Assembly (NCBI GenBank): GCA_963753075.1
Contig: CAVWAR010000002.1
Coordinates: forward strand, 434,001 to 498,000
Length of the DNA: 64,000 bases
Origin: Prado023 sp963753075
GTDB lineage: Bacteria > Actinomycetota > Actinomycetes > S36-B12 > CAIYMF01
Direction: 5' to 3'
Shown here: piece after piece, positions 7,642 through 15,516 of the stretch
Numbering within the stretch: position 1 is the stretch's first letter
Layout of the letters: the number at the start of each line of letters is the position of its first letter
The notes under the pieces: model-generated
Told to the model about the DNA's origin: nothing
What the model saw: only the letters and a program-made list of their open reading frames with translations
Databases searched by the model: none
Position numbers and translations under genes: made by a program

Positions 7642-8964
7642 ATGAGCCCCGGCACGCGCCTCGACCCCTGGTTCACCAGCTATGCCCAGCGGGCACACGG
7701 ACTGGCGGCCTCGGAGATCCGCGCCCTGTTCGCCGTGGCCAGCCGCCCCGAGGTGGTCTCCCTGGCCGGGGGCATGCCCTATGTCTCCGCGCTTGACCTC
7801 GATGCGATGAGTGACACGGTCGCCCGCCTCCTGCGGGAACGCGGCGCCAGCGCCCTGCAGTACGGCTCGGGTCAGGGCGACGAACGGCTTCGCGAGCAGA
7901 TCCTCGATGTCATGGCTCCGGTCGGGATCAGCGCTCACCCCGACGACATCGTGGTGACCACCGGATCGCAGATGGCCCTTGACCTGGTGGTGCGCACCTT
8001 CTGTGACCCCGGGGACGTTGTCCTGGTCGAGTCACCGTCCTATGTCGGCGCCCTGGGGGTCTTCCGCTCGTACGAGTGCACGGTGGTCCATGTCGCCATG
8101 GACCAGGAAGGGCTGTCCCCGGTGGCCCTGACCGAGGCCATTGACCGCGTCCGCGCCGATGGCGGCCGGATCAAGCTCATCTACACCATCCCCTCGTACC
8201 ACAACCCAGCCGGGCTGACCCAGGGACAGCAACGTCGCAACGACGTTCTCGAGGTGGCTCGCAGGAATGGGATCCTGCTGCTCGAGGACGACCCCTACGG
8301 CCTGCTCGGCTTCGACGGCGTCGTCCCGCGCGCGATTCGAGCCGACGAGGCCGACGGCGTCGTGTACCTGGGGTCGTTCTCCAAGACCATCGCGTCCGGC
8401 CTGCGCGTCGGGTGGGCGGTGGCCCCACACGGCGTCCGCGAGAAGCTCGTGCTGGCCGCTGAGGCCGCTGTCCTCTGTCCGTCGAACTACGCACAGCTGA
8501 CTGTCTCGGAGTACCTGGCCACCAACCCGTGGATGGACCAGATCTCGACCTTCCGCGACCTCTACCGGGTCCGCAGGGATGCTCTTCTCGAGGCGCTCGG
8601 TGATCACATGCCGCCAGGAACCACGTGGACCGAGCCGGGTGGGGGGTTCTACTCCTGGGTGACTCTCCCCGAGGGACTCGATGCCAGGGCAATGCTGCCG
8701 CGGGCCGTGGCCGGGTTGGTTGCCTACGTGCCCGGGACCGGGTTCTTCGCCGGGGAGGCGGAGCAGGAGGCCAACCGCCGCTCCATGCGACTGAGCTACT
8801 GCTACCCCGAGCCCGAGCGCATCCAGGAGGGCGTGCGCCGCCTCGGCAACGTGATCGACGACGAGCTCGGTCTGCTCGCAACGTTCGGCCGGAGCGCCCC
8901 CGGAGTGGTCCGCCAACACAACGACGAAGCACTGCTGACCACACCCGCACCGGATCTGGCCTAG
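7642..8964 (+). CDS. PLP-dependent aminotransferase, MocR/2-aminoadipate type
   Basis: This 440-residue fold-type I aminotransferase lacks the GntR DNA-binding domain of MocR regulators. Recognisable signatures are SLAGGMP near the N-terminus, QYGSGQG, YTIPSYHNPAG, and LGSFSKTIASGLRVGW containing the PLP-binding lysine. It resembles LysN/2-aminoadipate or aromatic aminotransferases, and the substrate cannot be deduced. The ATG at 7642 is chosen because MSPGTRLDPW is the natural N-terminus; the open frame extends 29 codons further. The ddl-like gene starts 16 bases after its stop, suggesting co-transcription. Confidence 0.85.
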   Translation: MSPGTRLDPWFTSYAQRAHGLAASEIRALFAVASRPEVVSLAGGMPYVSALDLDAMSDTVARLLRERGASALQYGSGQGDERLREQILDVMAPVGISAHPDDIVVTTGSQMALDLVVRTFCDPGDVVLVESPSYVGALGVFRSYECTVVHVAMDQEGLSPVALTEAIDRVRADGGRIKLIYTIPSYHNPAGLTQGQQRRNDVLEVARRNGILLLEDDPYGLLGFDGVVPRAIRADEADGVVYLGSFSKTIASGLRVGWAVAPHGVREKLVLAAEAAVLCPSNYAQLTVSEYLATNPWMDQISTFRDLYRVRRDALLEALGDHMPPGTTWTEPGGGFYSWVTLPEGLDARAMLPRAVAGLVAYVPGTGFFAGEAEQEANRRSMRLSYCYPEPERIQEGVRRLGNVIDDELGLLATFGRSAPGVVRQHNDEALLTTPAPDLA

Positions 8965-8980
8965 GACAAGGGGTAGGACA

Positions 8981-9940
8981 ATGTCCCGATCGATCGTGAT
9001 CCTCGCAGGGGGGTTGTCCCATGAGCGGGATGTCTCGCTGCGCTCCGGGCGACGTGTTGCCGAAGCCCTGCGTACCGTCGGCGAGACCGTGGCGGTGCAC
9101 GACCTCGACGCATCCCTGCTCGTCGACCTGGCCAACGATCCGCCGGACTGCGTCATCCCGCTGCTGCACGGAGCCAGCGGCGAGGACGGATCACTTCGCG
9201 ACGTCCTCGAATGCCTCGGTGTCCCCTACGTCGGCTCGCGCCCGGACGCCTGCCGACTGTCCTTCGACAAGATGGTTGCGAAGGCGCACGTGGCCGGCGC
9301 TGACCTGCACACCGCAGCTGCCGTCGCCCTGCCGCACCCGACGTTCCGGGACCTCGGGGCCGGTGCGGTGCTCGATGCCCTGGTAGCCCGGATCGGGCTC
9401 CCCATGGTGGTCAAGCCGACCCGCGGCGGTTCTGCACTCGGCGTCGCGATCGTCACGGATGTCGCCGACCTGCCTGCGGCCATGGTGGGCTGCTTCTCCT
9501 ACGCCGACACCGCGATGCTTGAGACCCACCAAGCGGGAACAGAGGTCGCTGTCACCGTGATCGAGGAGGCGGACGGCACGGTCCGTGCCCTGCCGGCCGT
9601 TGAGATCGTCCCGGACTCCGGGGTCTATGACTACGCGTCCCGGTACACAGCGGGGACGACGGAGTTCTTCGCCCCCGCTCGGCTGGACCCGGCCGTCGCT
9701 GAGGCGTGCGCCCAGGCAGCCGTGACAGCGCACGTCAGCCTCGGACTGCGCCACCTGTCGCGCGCGGACCTCATCGTCGGCCCAGATGGGGTCGTCACCT
9801 TCCTGGAGGTCAACGTGGCTCCGGGCTGCACCGAGACCTCACTGCTGCCGCAAGCGGTTGAGGCAGCCGGGCTCGATCTGGGGCATGTGTTCCAGGTGCT
9901 GGTGGAACGGGCCCTGGCTCCCAGCACCGCGCCGGCCTGA
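8981..9940 (+). CDS. ddl: D-alanine-D-alanine ligase family protein
   Basis: The 319-residue ATP-grasp protein has the Ddl N-terminal ILAGGLSHERDVSLRSG motif, the PLLHG(A)SGEDG loop, an ATP-binding VKPTRGGSALGV stretch and the metal/ADP-binding FLEVNVAPG segment. Ddl joins two D-alanines for the peptidoglycan pentapeptide. The last motif normally reads NEVNTxPGMT; here it is LEVNVAPGCT. A dedicated dipeptide ligase other than the housekeeping Ddl is therefore possible. It follows the aminotransferase by 16 bases. Confidence 0.8.
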   Translation: MSRSIVILAGGLSHERDVSLRSGRRVAEALRTVGETVAVHDLDASLLVDLANDPPDCVIPLLHGASGEDGSLRDVLECLGVPYVGSRPDACRLSFDKMVAKAHVAGADLHTAAAVALPHPTFRDLGAGAVLDALVARIGLPMVVKPTRGGSALGVAIVTDVADLPAAMVGCFSYADTAMLETHQAGTEVAVTVIEEADGTVRALPAVEIVPDSGVYDYASRYTAGTTEFFAPARLDPAVAEACAQAAVTAHVSLGLRHLSRADLIVGPDGVVTFLEVNVAPGCTETSLLPQAVEAAGLDLGHVFQVLVERALAPSTAPA

Positions 9941-9950
9941 CGCACGCGGC

Positions 9951-9971
9951 GCCCACCCGCGGCGGGTGGGC
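9951..9971. terminator. Strong hairpin after ddl-like gene
   Basis: GCCCACCCG and CGGGTGGGC form a 9-bp perfect stem with a three-base loop, ten bases after the ddl stop. No T-run follows. Confidence 0.55.
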
Positions 9972-10036
9972 CCGGGATGACCCACGGTCAGCGTGCGCAC
10001 GAGCAGGGCATCCAGTTGCGCGTCGACCTAGGTCGC

Positions 10037-10068
10037 GTCCCACGGACACTGGGGGCTGTCCGTGGGAC
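10037..10068. repeat. 11-bp perfect inverted repeat between convergent genes
   Basis: GTCCCACGGAC and GTCCGTGGGAC flank a ten-base loop. It sits in the 182-base gap between ddl and the HTH gene and could act as a bidirectional terminator or a protein-binding site. Confidence 0.5.
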
Positions 10069-10078
10069 ATGACTCAGG

Positions 10079-10099
10079 GTCGGGGCGCGCGGCCCCGAC
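10079..10099. terminator. Hairpin near the 3' end of the HTH/coiled-coil gene
   Basis: GTCGGGGC and GCCCCGAC form an 8-bp stem with loop GCGCG, 24 bases beyond the stop of the minus-strand HTH gene. It is the third hairpin in the same gap. Confidence 0.5.
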
Positions 10100-10122
10100 G
10101 GACGGCATCCGTCATGCAGAGG

Positions 10123-10992
10123 TCAGTGCGACTGCCACCAGCGACGCTTCTTCGCCGGCGCGACGGTCGCCGGGACGTATCCCCCCGTGCGGGCAGCGAG
10201 GTTCCTCGCGGCCACCAGGTCCTCGGTGCCGGCTGGAGCAGGGCCATCGGCGGGCACCGCATCGGCCAGGGGCTCTGGAGCTCCGGGGTCTCCTTGGCGC
10301 GCTGCACCAGCGTCCAGACCTGCGGGGATGGTCACGGACACGCTGTTCGGTGCTTCGTCGGTCAGCTCGGCGCCGGTGACCAGTGCCTGCTGATCCGGTG
10401 CCGGGGCCGTGGACACCGGTGCGCGCGTGGCCTGGGATGGGGCGACAACCGATCCCGATGGGCCCGCGGTCAGGGCACGCAGCGCCAACCGGGCGTCTGC
10501 GAGCGCTGCCGCACGTTCGTTCGCCTCAGCTTCAGCACGTGCCAGCCGGATCCGAAGGTCGTCCCAGCGATCCCGGGGGATGGTCACCGTCTCCTGCGCG
10601 ATGGGGGGAACCGGCGCTGCTGGCGATGCAGGGCGGGCCGGCGCCGAGGTGACCTCGGGAACCGAACGACCCGGGTGCAGGCCCACAGCAAGGAGCGCCT
10701 CGACCGGGATCCTCCAGACCCCGTCGTCATCCTTGGCGGCGCCATGATCGGACAGGTCGGAGAGTTTGCGTGTGATCGTCTTGCGGCTCACCGAACAGGC
10801 TGCGGCTGCATCGGTGATCGTGAAGGTCGGCCGTGCTGTCGAGTGTTCATCGGTTGCGCCGCCGCGCTCGGGGGACGGACTCGCGATGGAGATGGCCGGC
10901 CCCTGCTCGGGCGCCGGACCACCGTCCTCGGAGATCTCGACGGGGGGATCGTGGATGACCTCGAGGCGGTCGTCTGTGTGCGTCAGGCTCAT
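10123..10992 (-). CDS. HTH and coiled-coil DNA-binding protein downstream of parB
   Basis: The 289-residue protein has an acidic N-terminal tail (1-50), a winged or MerR-like helix-turn-helix (about 50-100: FTITDAAAACSVSRKTITRK then VWRIPVEALLAVGL), a charged alanine-rich coiled coil (about 140-180), a long low-complexity Ala/Pro region and a basic-aromatic end, KKRRWWQSH. This architecture resembles RacA/KfrA-like DNA-organising proteins of plasmids and chromosomes, but I cannot assign a family. It has its own leaderless-type promoter (TAGGAT six bases before ATG) and a perfect DnaA box upstream. Its position next to a parB without parA makes a role in chromosome organisation a reasonable guess. 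Confidence 0.65.
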   Translation of the reverse strand: MSLTHTDDRLEVIHDPPVEISEDGGPAPEQGPAISIASPSPERGGATDEHSTARPTFTITDAAAACSVSRKTITRKLSDLSDHGAAKDDDGVWRIPVEALLAVGLHPGRSVPEVTSAPARPASPAAPVPPIAQETVTIPRDRWDDLRIRLARAEAEANERAAALADARLALRALTAGPSGSVVAPSQATRAPVSTAPAPDQQALVTGAELTDEAPNSVSVTIPAGLDAGAARQGDPGAPEPLADAVPADGPAPAGTEDLVAARNLAARTGGYVPATVAPAKKRRWWQSH

Positions 10993-10998
10993 GCGCCG

Positions 10999-11041
10999 AT
11001 CCTAGGTCGGGTTCCGCTCTTCCCGGCGAAGGTTGTCCACA
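10999..11041 (-). promoter_or_regulatory. Promoter of the HTH gene with a DnaA box
   Basis: Read on the minus strand, TAGGAT (10999-11004) ends six bases before the ATG at 10992. A perfect actinobacterial DnaA box, TTGTCCACA on the plus strand at 11033-11041, lies just upstream of where the -35 would fall. The gene may therefore respond to DnaA. Confidence 0.55.
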
Positions 11042-11088
11042 AGAGTTCGGGCGTGTCCCACCACGGACGGCCAGCCCACGGACATGTC

Positions 11089-12048
11089 CTAGGTCGGTGT
11101 CCCGTCGGTGTCGAGGACGTCGAGGATTCGGTCGAGGTCCTCCCGGCCGGCGAACTCGATGGTGACTCGACCCTTGGCCCGTCCCATGGTCACCTGGACA
11201 CGCGTGTCCAACCTGTCGGATAGATCTGAAGCCACCTCCTGGAGGCCTTCGTCGGACGTGGTCCGTCGTGGGCGCCGCACCCGACCCTTCGCTGGCTGCT
11301 CCCCCAGGGACACGATCTCCTCAACCATGCGCACCGAGAGCCCCTCAGCGACGATCCGGGTCGCCATCTGCTCCATACTCGCCTCGTCGGGAAGGGACAG
11401 CAATGCGCGGGCGTGACCCTGGGACAGGACACCGGCCGCCACCCGCCGCTGCACGGCCGGCGGCAACCGCAGCAACCGGATGGTGTTGGCGATCTGCGAT
11501 CGCGACCGACCCACTCGCGCCGAGAGCTCGTCCTGCGTGCACCCGAAGTCCGCAAGGAGCTGCTGGTAGGCGGCCGCTTCCTCGAGCGGATTCAGCGCTG
11601 CCCGGTGGACGTTCTCGAGAAGTGCATCGCGCAGCAGGTCCGCGTCCTGTGTCGGACGCACCATGGCCGGGATCGTGTCCCACCCCAGTCTCTGCGCACA
11701 CCTGAGACGGCGCTCACCGGCCACGAGCTCGAATCCCTGGTCGACGTCCTGTCCTGGGTCACTATCCACAGAGGCGTGACCCACGGGCCGCACAACAACA
11801 GGCTGCAGGAGGCCGATCTCGCGAAGTGAGGCCGCCAACTCCGCCAGAGCGTCCTCGTCGAACACCGTGCGCGGCTGTCGGGGGTTCGGCCGGATGGCTG
11901 CCAGCGGTAGCTCGGCGTAGCGGATCCCCGGCCCGATCGGCGTTCCGGGAGCGGGCGGCGCGCCGTCGTCGGACACCGCGACCGCCGGCCCCGCGAGGAC
12001 CTCAGCCCACGACGTACGTGCGGAGCCGTGCTGTGTGACGTTGCTCAC
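11089..12048 (-). CDS. parB: Chromosome-partitioning protein ParB (ParA-less context)
   Basis: ParB is a CTP-dependent clamp that loads at parS sites and spreads to organise the origin region. This 319-residue protein has the CTPase-domain motifs VAGERRLRCAQ and ENVHRAALNPLEEAAAY, a helix-turn-helix (TQDELSARVGRSRSQIANTIRLL) and the C-terminal dimer domain. The short basic N-terminal motif that stimulates ParA (LGRGLxALI in most ParBs) is not present; the N-terminus reads SARTSWAEVLAGPA. No parA lies between it and rsmG, where it normally would. GTG at 12048 is chosen because GGGAGGAG lies upstream; the open frame extends to 12117. DnaA boxes precede it. Confidence 0.93.
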   Translation of the reverse strand: MSNVTQHGSARTSWAEVLAGPAVAVSDDGAPPAPGTPIGPGIRYAELPLAAIRPNPRQPRTVFDEDALAELAASLREIGLLQPVVVRPVGHASVDSDPGQDVDQGFELVAGERRLRCAQRLGWDTIPAMVRPTQDADLLRDALLENVHRAALNPLEEAAAYQQLLADFGCTQDELSARVGRSRSQIANTIRLLRLPPAVQRRVAAGVLSQGHARALLSLPDEASMEQMATRIVAEGLSVRMVEEIVSLGEQPAKGRVRRPRRTTSDEGLQEVASDLSDRLDTRVQVTMGRAKGRVTIEFAGREDLDRILDVLDTDGTPT

Positions 12049-12101
12049 ATCTTCTCCTCCCTGCCCCGAGTGAAGTCCAGGCGACGGATGTGTCCCCGGA
12101 C

Positions 12102-12126
12102 TTATCCACAGAAACACTGTGGATAA
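12102..12126. promoter_or_regulatory. Inverted pair of perfect DnaA boxes upstream of parB
   Basis: TTATCCACA at 12102-12110 and TGTGGATAA at 12118-12126 are both exact consensus DnaA boxes facing each other across seven bases. They lie 54-78 bases before the parB start, inside the rsmG-parB gap where parA would normally be. They may couple parB expression to DnaA or titrate DnaA. Confidence 0.7.
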
Positions 12127-12216
12127 CGTGGGGATGATATGTCCGTTTAGCGAAGATTCCGACGCTGCGTGCCTGTGCAGTCACGGTGCGCATTTGTGTA
12201 TGTGCGACCTTGCCGA

Positions 12217-12858
12217 TCATCGCATCCGGGGAACGACAACCACGGTTGTCGGCGGGTCGATCACGCCGACGCCGTACGACCGGATCGTGACCGGACCGGC
12301 CCCCAGTTCAGCGGCCGCACCCTCGGCCTCGTCCACCTCCTGGCGCGCGCCTGAGCCCTTCAACGCGAGCACAACACCACCGACGTGAGCAAGCGGCAGC
12401 GTCCACACCAACAGTTGCGGCAGACGTGCCACTGCGCGGGCCGTCACCACATCGAACGTCGCGGGCACAGCATCCTCGGCGCGGGCACGCAGTACCGAGA
12501 CGCGGGCGCCGAGCGACAGCTCGTCCACCACCTCACTGAGAAAGGTTGCACGTCGAAGGAGCGGTTCGATCAGGGTGACCTGCAGGTCGGGGCGAACCAG
12601 GGCCCACACCAGTCCGGGAAGGCCGGCACCGGAGCCCACATCTGCGACTGTGCACCCCTGGGGTAGGTCAGCATCGGCCTCCTGCGCCACGACGGCGCAA
12701 TTCACCAGGTGCCGTGACCATAGCCGGGGTACCTCACGGGGGCCGATGAGACCACGTTCCACGCCACGCGTCGCCAGGATCTCGGCGAAGGCAGGGAGAC
12801 CTGGAACCTGCGAGTACTGCTCGCTCAGTGACGTTTCACGTGAAACATCACTGCTCAC
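12217..12858 (-). CDS. rsmG: 16S rRNA (guanine-N7) methyltransferase RsmG
   Basis: RsmG (GidB) methylates G527 of 16S rRNA with S-adenosylmethionine. The 213-residue protein has the SAM-binding motif VADVGSGAGLPGLVWAL, ARAVARLPQLL and the typical length. The N-terminus MSSDVSRETS is encoded across a parS site, a hallmark of this gene in many bacteria. The GTG start at 12858 overlaps the jag stop (GTGA), indicating translational coupling in the rpmH-to-rsmG operon. Confidence 0.95.
   Translation of the reverse strand: MSSDVSRETSLSEQYSQVPGLPAFAEILATRGVERGLIGPREVPRLWSRHLVNCAVVAQEADADLPQGCTVADVGSGAGLPGLVWALVRPDLQVTLIEPLLRRATFLSEVVDELSLGARVSVLRARAEDAVPATFDVVTARAVARLPQLLVWTLPLAHVGGVVLALKGSGARQEVDEAEGAAAELGAGPVTIRSYGVGVIDPPTTVVVVPRMR
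12832..12847. promoter_or_regulatory. parS centromere site
   Basis: The palindrome GTTTCACGTGAAAC (12833-12846) is the core of the universal parS consensus. Over 16 bases it differs only at the first position (C instead of T). It lies in the first codons of rsmG and is the only near-perfect site I found. ParB from the neighbouring gene should load here. Confidence 0.92.
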
Positions 12859-13355
12859 GCCGGCATGACCACCACTCGCCGAGCCGCGCCCTCACCCTCG
12901 CTCTCACTGCGCAGACCGGCCTCAGCGACGACGTCATGGACGACCTTGCGCTCGAAGGCGGTCATCGGGGCCAGCTTCGCCGGCTCACCAGTCCGATTGA
13001 CATCGGCCACGGCACGTTCGCCGAGCTGCGCGAGCTCTGCTCGGCGAGCGGCCCGGAAGCCGGCGATGTCCAGCATCAGACGGCTGCGCTCGCCAGTCTC
13101 CCTGGTGACAGCCAGTCGGGTCAGCTCCTGCAGGGCCTCCAGGACCTTGCCGTCGGACCCGACCAGGTCGTCGAGATCGCCACCGACGATGGAGACCATC
13201 GCCCGGTCGCGCTCGACGTCCATGTCGATGTCGCCGTCGAGGTCGGCGATGTCGAGGAGCGCCTCGAGGTAGTCGGCGGCCACGTCGCCCTCGCGCTCGA
13301 GTTCTGACCTGTTGCTCATATCTGATCCTTCGGACGTCATGCGGACACGGGTCAT
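12855..13355 (-). CDS. jag: RNA-binding protein Jag/KhpB
   Basis: Jag (KhpB/EloR) is a KH and R3H domain RNA-binding protein linked to elongation and division control. The 166-residue reading has the actinobacterial YLEALLDIADLDGDIDMDVE KH-type segment and a C-terminal R3H domain (APMTAFERKVVHDVVAE). It lies between yidC and rsmG as usual. The start at 13355 overlaps the yidC stop (ATGA). An ATG at 13319, with AAGGA before it, would give 154 residues and is equally possible. Confidence 0.9.
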   Translation of the reverse strand: MTRVRMTSEGSDMSNRSELEREGDVAADYLEALLDIADLDGDIDMDVERDRAMVSIVGGDLDDLVGSDGKVLEALQELTRLAVTRETGERSRLMLDIAGFRAARRAELAQLGERAVADVNRTGEPAKLAPMTAFERKVVHDVVAEAGLRSESEGEGAARRVVVMPA

Positions 13356-14317
13356 CGGGCCTTGGGCGGTGGACCGGTCCGCTTGCTCTTGGGTTGCTTC
13401 TTCGGCTGGACGCGCCCCTTCGGTGGCGGAACCTCGTCGACCACCTCACCCTGGATGATTGCGGACGAATCGGGTGATTCGGGTGAAACAGGCAGACCCT
13501 TCTTGGCCGCCTTCACAGCCTTGCGGGCAGCCGCCGCATCGGCAGCAGGGGTCCCCGGCTGGGGATTGTTCCGGATGACCCAGAACTGCTGACCCATGGT
13601 CCACACGTTGGTCGTGAACCAGTAGATGAGCACGCCGATCGGGAAGTTCATGCCGCCGACGGCGAACATCACCGGGAAGACGTACATCATGATCTTCATC
13701 TGCCGGGCGATCGGGTTGTCGCCGGCGGTGTTCTTCAGCAGCAGCTGACGCTGGGTCAGGAAGCTCGTGGCCGACATCAGGATGATCAGGATCACGGCCA
13801 GGATGCGGGTGTTGGTCGGGTTGGGGGTCTCATCCGCACGGACGAAGGTCCCGTAGAGGGGTACGCCGAAGATCTCCGCCTCGTGGAAGGAGACCAGCAG
13901 GTCCTGGTACTGCGGCCACTTGAACACGCCGACCGGCACCTCGTTGGAGGCACCACGCAGGACCTGGAAGAGCGCGAAGAAGATCGGCGACTGGAGCAGG
14001 ATGGGCAGGCAGGAGGCAAGCGGGTTGGTCCCGGTCTCCTTGTAGAGCGCCATCATCTCCTGGGACTGGCGCTCCTTGTCCCCGGCGTGCTTGGCCTGGA
14101 TCTCCTTGAGGCGCGGCTGGATCGCCTGCATGTTGCGCTGGGCCCGGATCTGCTTCACGAACAGCGGGATCAGAAGGATCCGGATCAGGATCACGAGGCC
14201 GACGATGGCCAACGTCCAGGACCACCCGCTGTCGGGGTCCAGGACCACCGAGAACAGCGCGTGGAACTGCACCAGGACCCACGAGACTGCGTTGAGCAGC
14301 CAATGCCAGAGGAACAC
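13352..14317 (-). CDS. yidC: Membrane protein insertase YidC
   Basis: This 321-residue polytopic protein inserts and folds inner-membrane proteins, alone or with SecYEG. Visible features are the N-terminal helix, the amphipathic QIRAQRNMQAIQPRLKEIQAKH segment, the FALFQVLRG region and the IGVLIYWFTTNVWTMGQQF helices, followed by a basic Lys/Pro-rich cytoplasmic tail. Like other Gram-positive members it lacks the large periplasmic domain. It sits downstream of yidD and overlaps jag by four bases. Confidence 0.96.
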   Translation of the reverse strand: MFLWHWLLNAVSWVLVQFHALFSVVLDPDSGWSWTLAIVGLVILIRILLIPLFVKQIRAQRNMQAIQPRLKEIQAKHAGDKERQSQEMMALYKETGTNPLASCLPILLQSPIFFALFQVLRGASNEVPVGVFKWPQYQDLLVSFHEAEIFGVPLYGTFVRADETPNPTNTRILAVILIILMSATSFLTQRQLLLKNTAGDNPIARQMKIMMYVFPVMFAVGGMNFPIGVLIYWFTTNVWTMGQQFWVIRNNPQPGTPAADAAAARKAVKAAKKGLPVSPESPDSSAIIQGEVVDEVPPPKGRVQPKKQPKSKRTGPPPKAR

Positions 14318-14322
14318 GAGAA

Positions 14323-14658
14323 CTAGCTCCCTACTCGATCAGTGGTGGGACGGACGTCCTTCCCACCCCGCCAGGTCCCCTTCTCCGGCACATGGTCGAT
14401 CCCGCCCGGGGACCAGGGGTTGCAGCGCACCAGCCGTCCGACTGCCAGGAGGAACCCCTTGACCGGCCCGTGGGTGCGTACCGCCCCCAGAGCATAAGCC
14501 GAACAGGTGGGGTAGTACCGACAGGTGGGTCCACGAAGTGGCGAGATGAACCGCTGGTAGCCGCGGATTCCTCCCACAAGGAAGAGTGAGAGCAGTCGTC
14601 CAAGGGTCATGTCCCATGCACGCCGTGCACCGAGACGCAGCTTCGTCAGGGCTGTCAC
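14323..14658 (-). CDS. yidD: Membrane protein insertion efficiency factor YidD
   Basis: This 111-residue member of the YidD (DUF37) family has the conserved GYQRFISPLRGPTCRYYPTCSAYA cysteine region and the GxLLAVGRLVRCNPWSPGGIDHVP core. The GTG at 14658 overlaps the rnpA stop (GTGA). A later ATG (MTLGRLL) would shorten it by 16 residues. The order rnpA-yidD-yidC is the standard one. Confidence 0.92.
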   Translation of the reverse strand: MTALTKLRLGARRAWDMTLGRLLSLFLVGGIRGYQRFISPLRGPTCRYYPTCSAYALGAVRTHGPVKGFLLAVGRLVRCNPWSPGGIDHVPEKGTWRGGKDVRPTTDRVGS

Positions 14659-15032
14659 TGGGACACCACCGCCGCGGTCCCCGCTCGGTGTCCCAGCCTG
14701 GCCAGCGCGCGACCCAGGGCCGCGCTGACATCGGCGGACAACTCCCGGCTCGACGCCTCGGCGGAGCGCGGGAGGGCCCGGATCACGACCTCTGTGCCCG
14801 GAGCCAGGTCCTCGATGTGGGTGGCCATGACGTGGCGAAGCTGCCGGGTGACCCGATGCCGGACGACCGATCCCCCGACGGAACGCCCGACGATGAACCC
14901 CGCGCGCGCATCGGTGCCGGGATCCGTGGCCATGACGTGCACGACGAGCGTCGGCGATGCGGCCCTGATCCCGCCACGCAGGACAGCGCGGAAGTCCTGC
15001 GCACGCCGAATCCTCCGGCGCACGGGCAGCAA
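14655..15032 (-). CDS. rnpA: Ribonuclease P protein component
   Basis: RnpA is the small basic protein that helps RNase P RNA cleave tRNA 5' leaders. The 125-residue protein carries the family RNR region (SVGGSVVRHRVTRQLRHVM) and an N-terminal LPVRRRIRRAQDF motif. It follows rpmH by 17 bases and overlaps yidD by four. Confidence 0.95.
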   Translation of the reverse strand: MLPVRRRIRRAQDFRAVLRGGIRAASPTLVVHVMATDPGTDARAGFIVGRSVGGSVVRHRVTRQLRHVMATHIEDLAPGTEVVIRALPRSAEASSRELSADVSAALGRALARLGHRAGTAAVVSQ

Positions 15033-15049
15033 CGGATGTCTCGTGATGA

Positions 15050-15184
15050 CTAGGCCGAGAGGCGCGTGCGACCCTTGCCGCGGCGTGCGGCCAGAACTCC
15101 ACGTCCGGCGCGGGTGCTCATCCGGGTCCGGAACCCGTGCGTGCGGGCGCGCCGACGGTTGTTCGGCTGGAATGTGCGCTTCAT
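15050..15184 (-). CDS. rpmH: 50S ribosomal protein L34
   Basis: This short gene encodes 44 residues beginning MKRTFQPNNRRRARTHGFR and ending in the GRTRLSA tail typical of L34. Length matches the family. It is the first gene of the minus-strand rpmH-rnpA-yidD-yidC-jag-rsmG operon and is divergent from dnaA, the standard arrangement at actinobacterial origins. Confidence 0.97.
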   Translation of the reverse strand: MKRTFQPNNRRRARTHGFRTRMSTRAGRGVLAARRGKGRTRLSA

Positions 15185-15516
15185 GGCCTCATCCTTGCGG
15201 CTGGGTGATCTCGGGCGAAGAGCCTTCGCCCATGGACACCATCGGCCGGACGGACCTCTTCCTGGGCACTAAGGTACGCAACGCCCTGAGCACGGGTCAA
15301 ACTCACCTGCAGCACACCGTCCGCCATCGGACCGACTGAACGCCACCGACGTGTCGTGCGCCCCGGGAACCAGGACCCGTAGAACCTGTGGTCTGGGTCA
15401 CCGCCAACCTGTGGAAAACTCTTGCACGCTGGCGACGGACCGGGCTAGGTTCGCCACGATTGCCGGTAGTCCGGATCGTCCGTGGGAACACACAGCATGG
15501 GAAGTAGGCCGCACCG
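15185..15516. promoter_or_regulatory. rpmH-dnaA divergent regulatory region
   Basis: This 332-base gap holds the rpmH promoter and the dnaA control region. A DnaA-box-like TGTGGAAAA lies at 15410-15418. TAGGTT (15445-15450) and TAGGCC (15505-15510, six bases before the dnaA GTG) are candidate -10 boxes for dnaA. I see no gene in it. Confidence 0.55.
15271..15300 (-). promoter_or_regulatory. rpmH promoter
   Basis: On the minus strand, TTGACC (15295-15300) and TACCTT (15271-15276) are separated by 18 bases, fitting a housekeeping sigma promoter about 90 bases before rpmH. Confidence 0.6.

Noticed and set aside
14659..15102. Longer yidD reading frame
   Set aside because: It overlaps rnpA entirely; the GTG at 14658 coupled to the rnpA stop is the plausible start.
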